Below, one piece after another: positions 34,141 to 44,608 of a stretch of DNA of 64,000 bases; within the stretch, counting starts at the first letter, position 1, and each line of letters begins with the position of its first letter. Both the position numbers and the translations under genes were made by a program. Source of the stretch: Gnetum montanum (taxonomy: Eukaryota; Streptophyta; Gnetopsida; Gnetales; Gnetaceae). The DNA lies in the NCBI GenBank assembly GCA_015680685.1, contig MNCI01010074.1:533484-597483 (forward strand), in the 5' to 3' direction. The notes below the pieces were generated by a model. The model made no database searches. It saw nothing but the letters and a program-made list of their open reading frames with translations, and had not been told where the DNA came from.

Positions 34141-35985
34141 ATTCACTGGGGTGTAACACATTTTTATGGGCTTAACACTACATTTTGTAGATTTTGAAGG
34201 CTTAGCATCATGCATTGTTTATAAAATTTTTGCAAAATTTTTTCTAACTTCGGACTACCTCAGTGGAGAGCATAGTTTTGGAAATTGTAAAATTTTTCTA
34301 ACTCTAGACAACCTAAGTGGAGAGCATAGTCCCAAATTACAAATTTTTTTTTGTAACTTCCAACTACGCTCTGTAGAGACCATAGTCCCAAAAAATGGAC
34401 TTTTAGAGTAGACACATTTCGACAAACACTTGGCAAAGTAAACATTTTGTCAAACGCCTTGTAGCAACTATGCTTATAAGGCATGAAGAGCATAGGCTTG
34501 GCTACGACAGTGGAGAGTGTAACCTCCACACATTGTTCCCCATTAGCTTCCATGCATTGCACCTTGCCATGGCATTGTGTGTTGTGCCCGTCACATGTCG
34601 TGCTCATGCTCATGCCCTACCATGCTCACGTGAGCCGCATGTCATGCTTGCACCTTGCTGTGCGATGTGCCCACTATGGTGCCATGTAGCTATGCTTGTC
34701 TTGCCTACCGAGCCTTTCCCTCTCTCTCTCCTTCACCATCGTCACCCCAAACCTCCAAAAGAAAAACAAAAACAAAAAAACTTCCAAAAAATGCAAGGAT
34801 AGAACCTATCTCGTCCCTTGCCCCTGTGACAAGTCATTCCCTGGGTACCACTAGAACCCTACGGCTCCTTGCAACCATGCTGCTAGAATCCATAGCACCT
34901 GTCCTCATGTCCCAAGCCCCTACCCACAAACCCTGTGCAAGCACACCTTAAAACCCCTACAACAAAACCCTCCGTTGTGACCATGCCAAAGAGAAAGGAA
35001 AAGAATGTAATGGTCGCAATGGTGTAGGGCCCCCAATCCTTGTGATCCAAAAACCTTTTGCATGACCCATATGGCTACATTGCACAACATAATGGCAACC
35101 ATTTCCCCCACAACTACACTACGAAATGCAACTTGTAGCACCTCCTAGATCCTCCCACACAAAAAATTCCTACATGGTAAAAAAACCAAAAGAACCCCAT
35201 GGTGAGACCTCCCATCACCCAAAACCCTCCCTACCACCATGACCACAATGGTGTGTAGTGACAGCAACCATTGCCATGGTAGGGGGCACAAAAGACTACG
35301 CTTCCAAACTTTCTTCAATGAAACAATGAAAAATAGAAAAAAATAAACAAAGGGGAGAGTGTAGTTGGGGTACTTGGCTAACACCAACGACATCCTCTCC
35401 TCCATGCATGCTTGTGATAGGCAACCTAGTGTTCTCTCTCCCTCAACAATGTTCAGTAGTCCTACGTGTAGGTGTCCACTCTAGTGCATCATTCTCCCTA
35501 ACTATTCTCTCCACTAATAGTAGTGTAACAGCAATGGCAAGACTACATTCTAGATGTGACACTTGAAAGAAAGAAAATGATAACTTATCCATGATGAAAA
35601 TGCACCTATATACCCTCCTAGGATCATTTAATAACCCACCAACCTAGGACTATGCTTCACACTGAAGGCCCAGTGGAGAGCGTAGTCACCCATACTTAGT
35701 TTGGAATTGTGATTTTTTTGCACCTTACGAACATGCAACTTAACTTCATTCCCTAGGCATGACCAATCCTCCATGGAATGACATGTTTAACACATTTATG
35801 GTCTGCTAAGATCTAAAATTGACATGCATATGGCCTGTCAAGGCCTAAAACTAGTACAAACATGCTTGTCTTGATAGTAATTTGCATGCATACTTAGGCA
35901 AACTTCACTGCATTGTTTTTTCTAGTTGTGCACATTAACTTTGTGAAACAAATTCTGGTTGATGTTTTTCTAGTTTATTTTGTAG
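34141..35985. other. region between antisense gene and RT
   Basis: No open frame is credible; those at 34470-35405 overlap on both strands. It would be the promoter region of the antisense gene. At 34220-34390 three copies of the LTR U3 word (CAAATTTTTCTAAC plus GTGGAGAGCATAGT) occur in the same orientation as in the LTR. CAGTGGAGAGCGTAGTC recurs at about 35671-35687. Minisatellite words occur at 35790-35870. Confidence 0.5.
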
Positions 35986-37600
35986 GAACACGACATGGCT
36001 ATGCATGAGCAGCTCCTCTCACCTCTAGTCCTCATGGGGCCTCAAGGCAACATTAAGCAATGCATTGATCCTCATTGCCTTGACCTTGAGCCTACAACCT
36101 ATGCGGAATACATAGCCTTCATAGAAGCACCACTGGGTTGGCTTGACCATCTAGTTAAGGCTATTGACCTAGAGGTAGGGGACATCACAGAGGATCTTCT
36201 TATCAAGATCCCTATGATAACACATAATGGTGAGGCAATAACATTGAAGCTAAGTTTCTTGCTAGAGCCCCAGCATGCCTAGGACATCGCTAGAGTGCTT
36301 AATGATAACATCAAAGCCTTTACATGGTTATATGAAGACATGATAGGCCTAAATCCTTGGCTAGTCTAGCATAATATCATCCTTGACCCTTGCATTAAAC
36401 CAATTAAGCAGAAAGCACGTAAGGTTGGACCTGAGGTGGCATTGGTAATCTGTGATGAGATCACCAAGCTTTATAAAGCTAGTTTCATCCAAGCTATTGA
36501 CTATATAGACTGGGTCTCCAACATTGTAGTTGTGCCTAAGAAAACCATAAGTACACGCATTTGCATAGACTTTAGGGACCTAAACAAGGCAACCATCAAA
36601 GACAACTTCCCGTTGCCCAATATCGATCAACTGATTAATACCATGGCTAGGCATGTCTTTTTGTCTTTCATGGATGGGTTTTCGGGCTACAACTAGATTA
36701 GGATCAACCTTGAGCACCAACTCAGCATAACCTTCATGACCCCCTAGGGTACGTTTTGCTATACCATGATGCCTTTTGAACTCAAGAATGTAGGAGCAAC
36801 ATATCAACACATGATGACATATATCTTTAGCAATTACATGCTAAGTTTGCTCAATGACTATGTTGATGACATTGTAGTAAAGTCTAAAGGAGCCCACAAC
36901 CATGGAAATGATCTAGACTTAGTGCTTAAATGTTGCCTGAAACATGAGCTTAGGTTAAATCCTAAGAAGTGTGTTTTTGGCATTAGAATAGGCTAGATGC
37001 TTGGTTTTGTAGTATCCGAAGTAGGTATATGCATAGACCCTAACAAGGTTAAGGCCATAACCAATTTAGTACTACCAGCAAACCTTAAGGAGTTATGCGG
37101 GTTGCAAGGTATAGTACAGTTCATATGTAGGTTTATCACTTGGTAATCTGATAAGTTACAACCAATGCAACATTTTCTCAAGAAAGAAGCCCACTTCAAG
37201 TGGACAGCTCAATGCCAACAAGCATTTGACAACCTTAATTAAGAGTTGGCACAACTACCTACGGTTCACCCTCTACAAGGAGATAAACCTTTTTACATCT
37301 ACCTCACCACTTGTGACACATCCATTGCCTCTTTACTTTGTCAAAAGCAAGATGATGGCGCAAAGGTCCTGATTTACTACTTGAGCCACACATTAGTAGC
37401 CCATGAAGTAAAACACAATGATGTGGAAAAGCACTACCTCGCCTTAGTCTTCTCACTAAAGAAGTGGAGGCATTACTTCTTCCATAGTCAAGTCAATATC
37501 ATTTGCAAAAACAACTTACTCTGAGCCATAATGATAGATATCTACGAAAGTAGTTACATTGCATGGTGGAAGGCAATAATAGTTTTGTTTGACCTACATT
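35986..37600 (+). pseudogene. giant Tat reverse transcriptase and first RNase H
   Basis: From EHDMAMHEQLL the frame runs through the pol linker, then the RT palm: DWVSNIVVVPKKTISTRICI, DFRDLNKATIKDNFPLPNID, DGFSGYN and the intact active-site box YVDD (36859-36870) in LNDYVDDIVVKSK. The thumb and connection follow to about 37150. The first RNase H (37250-37550) reads KPFYIYLTTCDTSIASLLCQ, then YYLSHTLVAHEVKHNDVEKH and KKWRHYF. Stops interrupt it at about ten points, mostly at positions where the family has Trp or Gln. It would copy the element's RNA in the particle. Confidence 0.9.
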
Positions 37601-37659
37601 ACATTGCACAAGACATAATAAAAGGTTAAGCTATAGTCACACAACTTACTGTTTCGCCA

Positions 37660-38260
37660 ATTGATGATTAAGCCAATATAGACCTTGAATTTGAGGATGA
37701 GCATGTTAGTAGTGTTAGCCAAGTGCCCAAAAACTATAAGGCACTCTTGCATTTCCATGGAGCTTCAACCTCTCAAGGAGGTTGTTTCATTTCCATCATC
37801 ATGTTTCCCTCTGGGGAGATCCAACCCTTTGCATATCATTTTTCATTTCCTTGCACTAACAACATGGCAAAGTATGAAGTTCTCCTCCGAGGTATCCTTA
37901 CAACACACAACCTAGGGATCCAACACATAGTGATCTAAGGTGACTCACAACTAGTGGTCAACCAAGTGATAGAGGCTTACGCCTGCAAGGCACAACATCT
38001 ATAGCCTTATTATGACCTGGCAAAGAATCTACTTCAACACTTTGCAATTGTTGATGTCCAACATATCACTTGAAATGAAAATGCCATTACTGATGCACTA
38101 GCAGCGTTAGCCCTTAGCAATGCACTTTGCATGTTCCATGCATTACCTACCTCAATGGTAGATTGCATTGTGCCCATCACCCAAATTTCCAACATTGCAT
38201 CCATAGCCATAGTAAGCACAACCCACATAGGAGAGTGGTACGATGACATCAAGGTGTACC
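37660..38260 (+). pseudogene. giant Tat second, archaeal-type RNase H
   Basis: VPKNYKALLHFHGASTSQGG, then PSGEIQPFAYHFSF, CTNNMAKYEVLLRGILTTHN and, after one stop, GDSQLVVNQVIEAYACKAQH give the conserved D/N-A-Y/E-L and DSQLV motifs of the archaeal-type RNase H that Tat elements carry after the ordinary one. The first catalytic Asp (usually DGAS) is His here (HGAS). The same domain of the host element is the insertion site of this very element. Confidence 0.85.
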
Positions 38261-39450
38261 TCTTATAGGGTGAGCCTCCACAACACTTAACCCGTACTCA
38301 AAAGGATGTAGTGCATAAGCGTTTGTGGCAATACATCATCGTGTGATAACACGTTATGTTACAAATCCTTTGATGGCATACTGCTAACCTACGTAAGCAA
38401 TAGTGAAGGGCAAACAATTGTTGAGCAAGTTCAAAAGGGACTATGCGGAGGTCACATAGCACCTAGGGCAATGGTAACAAAAATTAGATGTTTAGGCTAT
38501 TATTGGCCTTACATGGAGCATGATTATGTCTTAAAGGTCAAAACATGATATATTTATTAATGGAAAGGCAACTTAATGCACGTGCCACCAACTAAATTTC
38601 ATACAACAAAAATCACATGGCTATTCTAACGTTGGGGCCTAGACATCATTAGACCCATAACGCCTAAATCCTCTACAGGGCATAGCTTCATAATAACCAC
38701 AATAGAATACTTTACCAAATGGGTTGAGGCTATTCCCCTTAGGAAGATGACATCACAGAAGATTTGTAAATTCATGTTAGATAACATAGTGACCCATTTC
38801 GACTTGCCCATGGCCATAGTAATGGATAATGGACCGTATTTTTGCAGTGCCAAAACTAAAGCCTTTTGTAAGCACTTTGGCATCAAGAATTCCTTCTTGT
38901 CATCATGCTACCCTCAGGAAAATGGCCAAGTGGAGGCCACTAACAAGATCATCATCAACATTCTCAAGAACATGCTAAGCAACAATAAATGATGATGGCA
39001 CGACCAACTAGTCTACGCACTTTGGGCCTACTACACAATGCACTCAATAGAAATAGGTATGACACCTTATAGCCTTGTTTATGCATCTAAAACAATATTA
39101 CTGCTTGAATTGTTGGTTTCATCACTCTAGGTAATCCTCTTAGATTTCATTAATGAAGGTTAAAATAAGAAGTTGAGAACCATAGACCTTGACTCAATAG
39201 AGGAGGAGCGCATGTGCATGCTTGATTACATTGAATGGTACCAAGAAAAGCAATGCCTGATTAGAAAAGGGGACCTAGTCCTTAAGCCCATTTGCGAACC
39301 TGCAGATAAGTTCTCAAATAACTAAGAAGGGATTTTCTTGGTCACCAAGGCCTACAACAATGAAGCATTCAAGCTCACTGATCAAGATGAAAATAAGTTT
39401 TCCAACCTAGCGAACCATTTGTACTTGAAGCTATACTATATATGGCACAT
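38261..39450 (+). pseudogene. giant Tat integrase
   Basis: The zinc-binding region (38400-38600) is frameshifted. The core begins GLDIIRPITPKSSTGHSFII and EYFTKWVEAIPLRKMTSQKI. IVMDNGPYF keeps the second Asp and GQVEATNKIIINILKNML keeps the Glu (38747-38992). After a stop, the sequence runs on to the C-terminal beta-rich domain around 39240-39440 (EWYQEKQCLIRKGDLVLKPI and FLVTKAYNNEAFKLTDQ). It inserts the DNA copy into the host genome in live elements. Confidence 0.85.
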
Positions 39451-39469
39451 CAATCCAACAAGGTAAGCA

Positions 39470-39985
39470 CATGTCTGCTATGATGCTAAATTGGCATAGT
39501 AGTTCATTTGCTATGATGCTAGACTAGCACAACATTCATTTGCTACAATGTTAAACTGGCACAACATGCATTTACTATGAATTTAAACTAGCACAAAGGC
39601 AACATGTCTGCTATGACATTCACCTAGCATAGTAGTTTGTTCACCATGACACTAAGCTGGCGTATATTGTCCTTGGGTCATGACATTAAATTGACATAGT
39701 AGCTCGTCCACTATGACACTAAACTAGCATAGCATGCTCGCTATGACATTAAAGTGGCATAGCTCATCTGCTACAATGTTAAACTAGAATATAGTAGTCT
39801 GCTAGGACTATAAACTAGCATAACACAGTCTGCCAAGACCTTTAACTGGGTTCATGGTCTGCAAGGACCTCAAACTAGTAAAGCCATGGTTTGCTAAGAC
39901 CTTAAATTGGGTTCATACTCTACTAGGATCTTAAACTAGTAAAGCCATGATCTATTAAGACCTTAAATTAGGTTTGTAGTCAACC
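39470..39985 (+). repeat. about 32-bp minisatellite past integrase, sixteen units
   Basis: About sixteen units of 29-36 bp follow the pattern TGCTATGACMTTAAACTAGCATA. They start close to the integrase end. The units drift in steps along the array, as if newer types spread from one side. Confidence 0.85.
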
Positions 39986-40102
39986 ACTAATGATTCCTTC
40001 CATCCTCTTGCGAGTGAGTGAGCAAGCACCACCATTGTCTCCCTGCTACACCACACAGGCAAGCAAGTTGCATGTCCTTTGGACCACTTGTAATGGACAT
40101 AA

Positions 40103-40262
40103 CCTTTGGAGTGCTTGTAGCATCTTTGCCCCCTACTAGCCTTTTAAGCATTTACAATAGGTGCAGCCTTTGGAGCACTTGTAACATCTTTGCCCCTTAC
40201 TAGCCTTTTGAGCAGCTGCAATGGGTGTATCCTTTAGAGCACTTGTAGCATCTTTAGCCCCA
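40103..40262 (+). repeat. 64-bp tandem repeats, two and a half units
   Basis: Units start at 40103, 40167 and 40231 with CCTTTGGAG or CCTTTAGAG and contain TTGTARCATCTTTGCCCC. They lie in the untranslated 3' region of the giant element. Confidence 0.85.
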
Positions 40263-40590
40263 TGTAATTTTATTGGAATTTTTCTATCTTATGTGGTTTT
40301 CTTGTCTCCTCAGAGTTGTGTTTGTGGGATGAAGCCTTAGGTCATCATGCGAAGGCGTATCTTATCATAGCAATAGGTCACCATAACGCTTAGATGTGTA
40401 GGATTGGACTAGCTGAACCTTTTAGAAGTGCACATCCCCCTATGTCATTATAGCCTATACACATTCACTTCTACATTCTAATACTCTCTCATTCCTTGCA
40501 TAGCCAAGATTGAAAATCCTCCTGGATGCTCACGTGCTGTGACTGCATGGCATCCTCTTTGCACATCCCATTAAACACTAAGCTTCCTAA

Positions 40591-40730
40591 GGTGGACGTA
40601 ACATAAGTCATCTTGTGGGAAGCCTCTGTCAACTGATCAAAGCCTAGGTAGATGTAACATAAGTCATCTTGTGGGAGGCCTCTGTTGACTGATCAAAGCC
40701 TAGGTAGATGTAACATAAGTCATCTTGGAG
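40591..40730 (+). repeat. 56-bp tandem repeats, two and a half units
   Basis: Units start at 40591, 40647 and 40703 with GGTRGAYGTAACATAAGTC. Copies two and three are nearly identical. They lie in the untranslated 3' region of the giant element. Confidence 0.88.
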
Positions 40731-41290
40731 AGGAAACACTTGTAATACAAATGCCATGTAGTTTCATCAATGATGAAGCAAAGCCTATCTAGTGATATGC
40801 AACTCACTTGGTGAAAAGCAGTTCACTTCACAGCAAGCATTTAGTAAAGTGTAGAGCCCAAGGAAGGTTCATCTTGCAACAAAAAAAAAGAGAGCAAAGG
40901 AGGAAAAGCACGTCCCTAAGCAACCCAGTAGCAAAGTAATTTTGCAACTAGCTTAGCTTTGAATTTACATCTTGACTCTCTCACAAGCACTCCGACGAGA
41001 GGTTAATGTTTTCAAGGGTAAGCCACTCTAGTGCCATGGTCACCATTAGCCATGATGTCCTCAATTCATAACATCCCACTTGCACTTCTCCTCTCTTTTA
41101 TCCCTAGAATATCACGTAGACCTTTTACTCTTTCTTCTCACCTACTATTTAGCATACCACTATCTACAACACTCTTGAGCATGGTGCAGTGACATTTGAT
41201 CTCACACTAAAGAGCGATGCTGGTGTGAAGCTTGTTGTGGTGTTTTGCTGTTCTTTGTTGATGTCTCTCAAGTCATTCTTCCAGACGTCA
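40731..41290 (+). other. 3' untranslated region of the giant Tat element
   Basis: No open frame or repeat is seen beyond an A-run at 40880-40890. It leads into the polypurine tract. Confidence 0.5.
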
Positions 41291-41305
41291 ACAAAGAGGG
41301 GCCAA
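41291..41305 (+). other. polypurine tract of the giant Tat element
   Basis: ACAAAGAGGGGCCAA directly precedes the LTR start TGAAATAAC at 41306. It primes plus-strand DNA in LTR elements. Confidence 0.78.
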
Positions 41306-42412
41306 TGAAATAACACTAGATTTGGACTATAGTGTATCAACTACAAATTTGTCTAAGAGTTAGCATGAGGTCATTTTTTGCAAATTTTTCTAAGTGTTGG
41401 AACTACGCTCTCCACTACCTCAAACTGTAGCTAACCTCTAGTAGAGATCATAGTCAACACAAAGGCCAATTTTGTAATTTTTTCTAAGTGTCATTACAAA
41501 GCTAGAAGCTACAAATTTTTCTTAGTGTTGGAACTATGTTCTCCATTGCCCCAGGGTATAGTTAGCCTCTTGCGGAGAACATAGTCAGCATGAAGGCCTA
41601 GTTTTCATAGATTTTTTGAAGTGTTGAGACTATGCTTTCCCCTAGTCCAGAGTGTAGTCAAGTAGAGGCAACCAAAAGCTAGTTTCCACAAGTTTTGACA
41701 AGTACTGAGACTATGCTCATCCCCAGTCGGGAGCGTAGTTAGCCTCTAATGGGGAGCGTAGTTAGCACATAGCCATCTTTTTGCAAATTTTTCTAAGTGT
41801 TGAAGACTATGCTCTCCCCCAATCCAAAGCATAGTCAAGCATAGTCAGCCAAAATAGTCTCTAATGACCTCCACAATGTAACACTAGCACTCATCTTAGC
41901 TCTAACTCATCTTCAGCAAGTGTAGTTAACAAAATGCATCATTTTGTATTCCCTTTTTAAGCTTAAAAATTGTAACTACACTTTACTCCATTAACTACCT
42001 CTTTTGGCATTAACTATGTTCAATCCCATTTGGGGTGGTGTTCTATTTTTCTCTCTCTCTATTTCTTTGCATTTTTATTATTTTTTTCCATTTTTTGCTA
42101 TTTCATTGCATAGTCATGCCTAAAACTATGTTTGGGCGATAGTCCCTGCATGTTGGCATCCTCATTTTTGCAAAAAACTTGACTACACTTGATCCCATCG
42201 ACACTGTTGACATCTCTTGAACACTTAGCACTATTTTGCATCAGCATCACAACTAACCATGTTGCACCCTGGTTACATTTGGTAAGTCCTTTTTTAATTA
42301 AAAAGACCTTTCAGAGCACCCCCTCTTTGCCTCTAGCATGCCCTCATGTGGACTCAGGGTTAGGTTGTGCACCTATGAACCTTAGTGTTCCAGCCGTCGA
42401 TGTTTTTGATTA
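41306..42412 (+). repeat. 3' LTR of the giant Tat element, internally deleted
   Basis: It is collinear with the 5' LTR but 556 bp shorter. The missing part equals 24431-24990 of the 5' LTR, which lies between two copies of TACACCATG, and includes the TATA box. It was recognised by the shared repeat words and the shared block TCTCTCTCTNTTTCTTTGC to CAGCATCACARCTAACC. The end at 42412 is set by the target duplication that follows. Confidence 0.85.
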
Positions 42413-42417
42413 CTACA
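42413..42417. repeat. target site duplication, right copy (CTACA)
   Basis: It pairs with CTACC at 23741-23745. The minus-strand join reads ...RGMIVAHNLG..., as expected for the archaeal-type RNase H at this place. Confidence 0.75.
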
Positions 42418-43681
42418 ATCATCCCTCTGATCAAACCCTCATATTTTGCAATGTTGTTGGTACACGAGAACCCAAAATGATAGGTAAAGGATTGGATTTC
42501 ACCAAATGGAAATGTTATGATGGTAGCAACACTGGACCCATGGGAGATTGAAGCTTTATCAAAGTTCATGATTACCTCGTAACCCTTAGGCACTTGGCTA
42601 ACTATGTTAATGTGTTCATTAGGGAACTCAGGATCTATGGTTGCTTGATCATCAATAAGTAGAACTATGAGCTATACAACTATAGCTTAACCTTTTGTTG
42701 AGGATTGAGAGACAAAATGAAGGTTGAACTTTGTAGTTATGGATTTCCATCAAGCTATACAACTACTTTCATAGATGTTGGTCATTATGACTTTCCATCG
42801 AGCTATACAGCTACTTTCGTAGATGTTGGTCATTATGGCTCTGAGTATGTTGTTCTTGCAAATTACGTTGACTTGGCTTCTAAAGAGGTAGAATCTCCAT
42901 TTATTCAAAGAGAAGGCTAGTGCTAGATAATGCTTCTCCACTTCAGTGTATTAGGTATCATGGGCTACTAATGCATGGCTAAGGTAGTATATAGGCATTT
43001 CTACTTTTTCATCATGTTTTTGATAGAGTAAATAGGAAATGGATGTATCAGAAATTGTAAGATAAATGTAAAATGGTTTACCCTCTTGTAGAGGATAGAT
43101 TGTAGGTAGCTGTGTTAATTTTTGTTGAAGGTTTTCAAAGCCTTCTTAGCATTAATATGTTTACTCATAGTGAACTCCTTTCTTAAGCAAGTGATGCATG
43201 GGTTGTAACTTATCAGTAAGCCTAGCGATAAACCTACGAATAAACTGTAGTCTATCTTGTAATCCCTAAAGCTCTTTAAGGTTGGTAGGTGTTGCCAATT
43301 TGGATATGGCCTTAACCTTATCAGGATCTATGCATAACCCTACCTTAGAAACTACAAAGCTAAGCATCTTACTAGTATCGACACTAAAGAGACACTTCTT
43401 AGGATTGAGCCTAAGCTCATATTTGAGACATTATTTAAGTATAAGATCTAGATCATTGGCTATTTTAGACTTCACAGCTATGTAATCTACGTAATCGTTA
43501 AGTAATCCTAACATGTAATTGTTGAAGATATATGTCATGACTCTCTGGTATGTTGCTCCATCATTCTTAAGGCCAAAGGGTATCATGGTATAACAAAAAG
43601 TACCGCATGGGATCATAAAGGTTGTGCGGAGTTGGTGCTATAGGTTGATCCTAATTTGGTTATATCTCGAGAATCGATCCA
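42418..43681 (-). pseudogene. host Tat element RT, RNase H and start of archaeal-type RNase H
   Basis: On the minus strand, 43681 to about 43431 is RT palm (DRFSRYNQIRINL, then TMIPFGLKNDGATYQRVMTY). The YVDD box reads YVDY. About 43280-42950 is connection, 42941-42750 RNase H (MEKHYLALAFSLNKWRFYLF), and 42593-42418 the first part of the archaeal-type RNase H (GYEVIMNFDKASISHGSSVA, then NNIAKYEGLIRGM). A 48-bp duplication (42737-42784, 42785-42832) repeats 16 residues in frame. The RT fingers are missing because the Athila-like LTR begins at 43682. Confidence 0.87.
42737..42832 (-). repeat. 48-bp in-frame tandem duplication in the host RNase H
   Basis: Two 48-bp units with a few differences encode IMTNIYESSCIA twice, spaced 16 codons apart. 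The giant element has a single copy (IMIDIYESSYIA) at the corresponding place. Confidence 0.85.
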
Positions 43682-44608
43682 TGATGAGCGACGAGGTACC
43701 CCTACACTCAACCATACGAATATGAGCATTCACGCACGATCTGGTCGAACTCCGTGGATAGGCTAGTTGTGGTATCTAGATAGTTACACGTTGATTGCAG
43801 TTCGTTGTCTTCCCACCTAGACTAGTATTTTCTTTGTCATGTATGGTTTAGTCTAGAGTGAGGCATATGATGTGATCCTAAATTAGTGCTACTCCTACAG
43901 ACAATGGAAAATAATCTTGATTAAACTAATGAGTAATAGGAAATGAAGTCTAAGCTAACCTAAGTGCGATGAGCATCCGTTCCTTAATCATTCGTACACA
44001 TCTTGGATCTCATGCACGACTACTACTGGGATTACCAAGCGTAGATCCTAGGTACGCTACTGGGTTACCAAGTAGTCACACTTAAATGCTCGTGATTAAG
44101 TCATACTCATTCTGCATTTAACAACAGGAATAGTAAATGATGATAAAGAAATATTAACTAAGAAAATAATAAATAACAATAACAATTAACAATAATAATT
44201 AAGCAATTAAAACTAAGTGAATGCTGTAATGATGAAGTAATCTCGATCTTTATTTTCGATCATGTGCACGTCCAAGTACGTCACACTCGAATAAAGGTGT
44301 CGTACAATTACAAGCATCACACTACGGGAATGCACTTGGGAAAATAATCTAACTCCTACCAAAAAAATGCAAGAGCTTCACTATGACTAACTCCAAGCTT
44401 TTTAAATGAGGCAGAAGGCCCTCTTATTTATAGATCGGGATAGGCGGTTGTGTAAACGGGGCCACGTCGATGCAGGAAGGCTACGTCGACGAGGCCGCGT
44501 CAACGCGGCCGCTTATACAGGGCCCCGTATATGCGGCCTAGTCGACGCATCGACTATACAACACTTCATCATACCCTCACAACTGAGTAAAAACTCATCC
44601 TCGAGTCA
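43682..44608 (-). mobile_element. truncated Athila-like LTR with 37 bp of internal sequence (LTR B3)
   Basis: The LTR spans 43682-44571, starting TGATGAGCGACGAGGTACC on the plus strand and ending TTCATCA. The next 37 bp (TACCCTCACAACTGAGTAAA...) match the polypurine-side internal sequence of the full-length Athila-like element, then homology stops at the element C integrase. TATA (minus strand CTATAAATAAG) is at about 44427-44437. The U3 beyond it is a CpG-rich array of GTCGACG/GCGGCC words, unlike any other copy here. No target duplication is visible. Confidence 0.82.

Larger units (their letters stand above)
29472..35985 (+). other. protease-RT module, possible 6.5-kb retroelement intron
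   Basis: No gag-pol homology is found on the plus strand between protease and RT. A GT at 29472 (AAA|GTATCC) and a strong pyrimidine-rich acceptor (TCTAGTTTATTTTGTAG, ending 35985) are both in phase 0 with the flanking frames. Ogre elements, also of the Tat lineage, splice an intron between protease and RT, but a far shorter one. The module holds a minisatellite, an antisense gene, LTR-like repeat words at 34220-34390 and 35640-35690, and minisatellite words again at 35790-35870. The donor is weak, so an ancient nested insertion remains possible. Confidence 0.5.
23746..42412 (+). mobile_element. giant Tat-lineage Ty3/gypsy element, 18.7 kb
   Basis: In plus orientation: 5' LTR, primer site, gag, protease, a 6.5-kb module with an antisense gene, RT, RNase H, archaeal-type RNase H, integrase, tandem-repeat region, polypurine tract and 3' LTR, flanked by a CTAC(A/C) target duplication. 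The second RNase H is the hallmark of the Tat lineage. Tat elements often carry extra frames, but they usually lie upstream of gag or past integrase. Here the extra gene lies between protease and RT. Stops scatter through gag-pol. The RT box YVDD and the visible integrase Asp and Glu are still present. Confidence 0.88.
20500..43681 (-). mobile_element. host Tat-lineage gypsy element, split by an 18.7-kb relative
   Basis: On the minus strand, 43681 down to 42413 encodes part of RT, RNase H and the first part of the archaeal-type RNase H. After the inserted giant element, 23745 down to 22388 continues the same RNase H and then integrase, followed by a minisatellite, a polypurine tract and a 3' LTR. 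The two halves join in frame at the target site. A second RNase H of archaeal type is typical of the Tat lineage. The 5' part is cut at 43681 by an Athila-like LTR. It is inactive: it has stops, and an integrase Asp is changed to Tyr. Confidence 0.85.
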
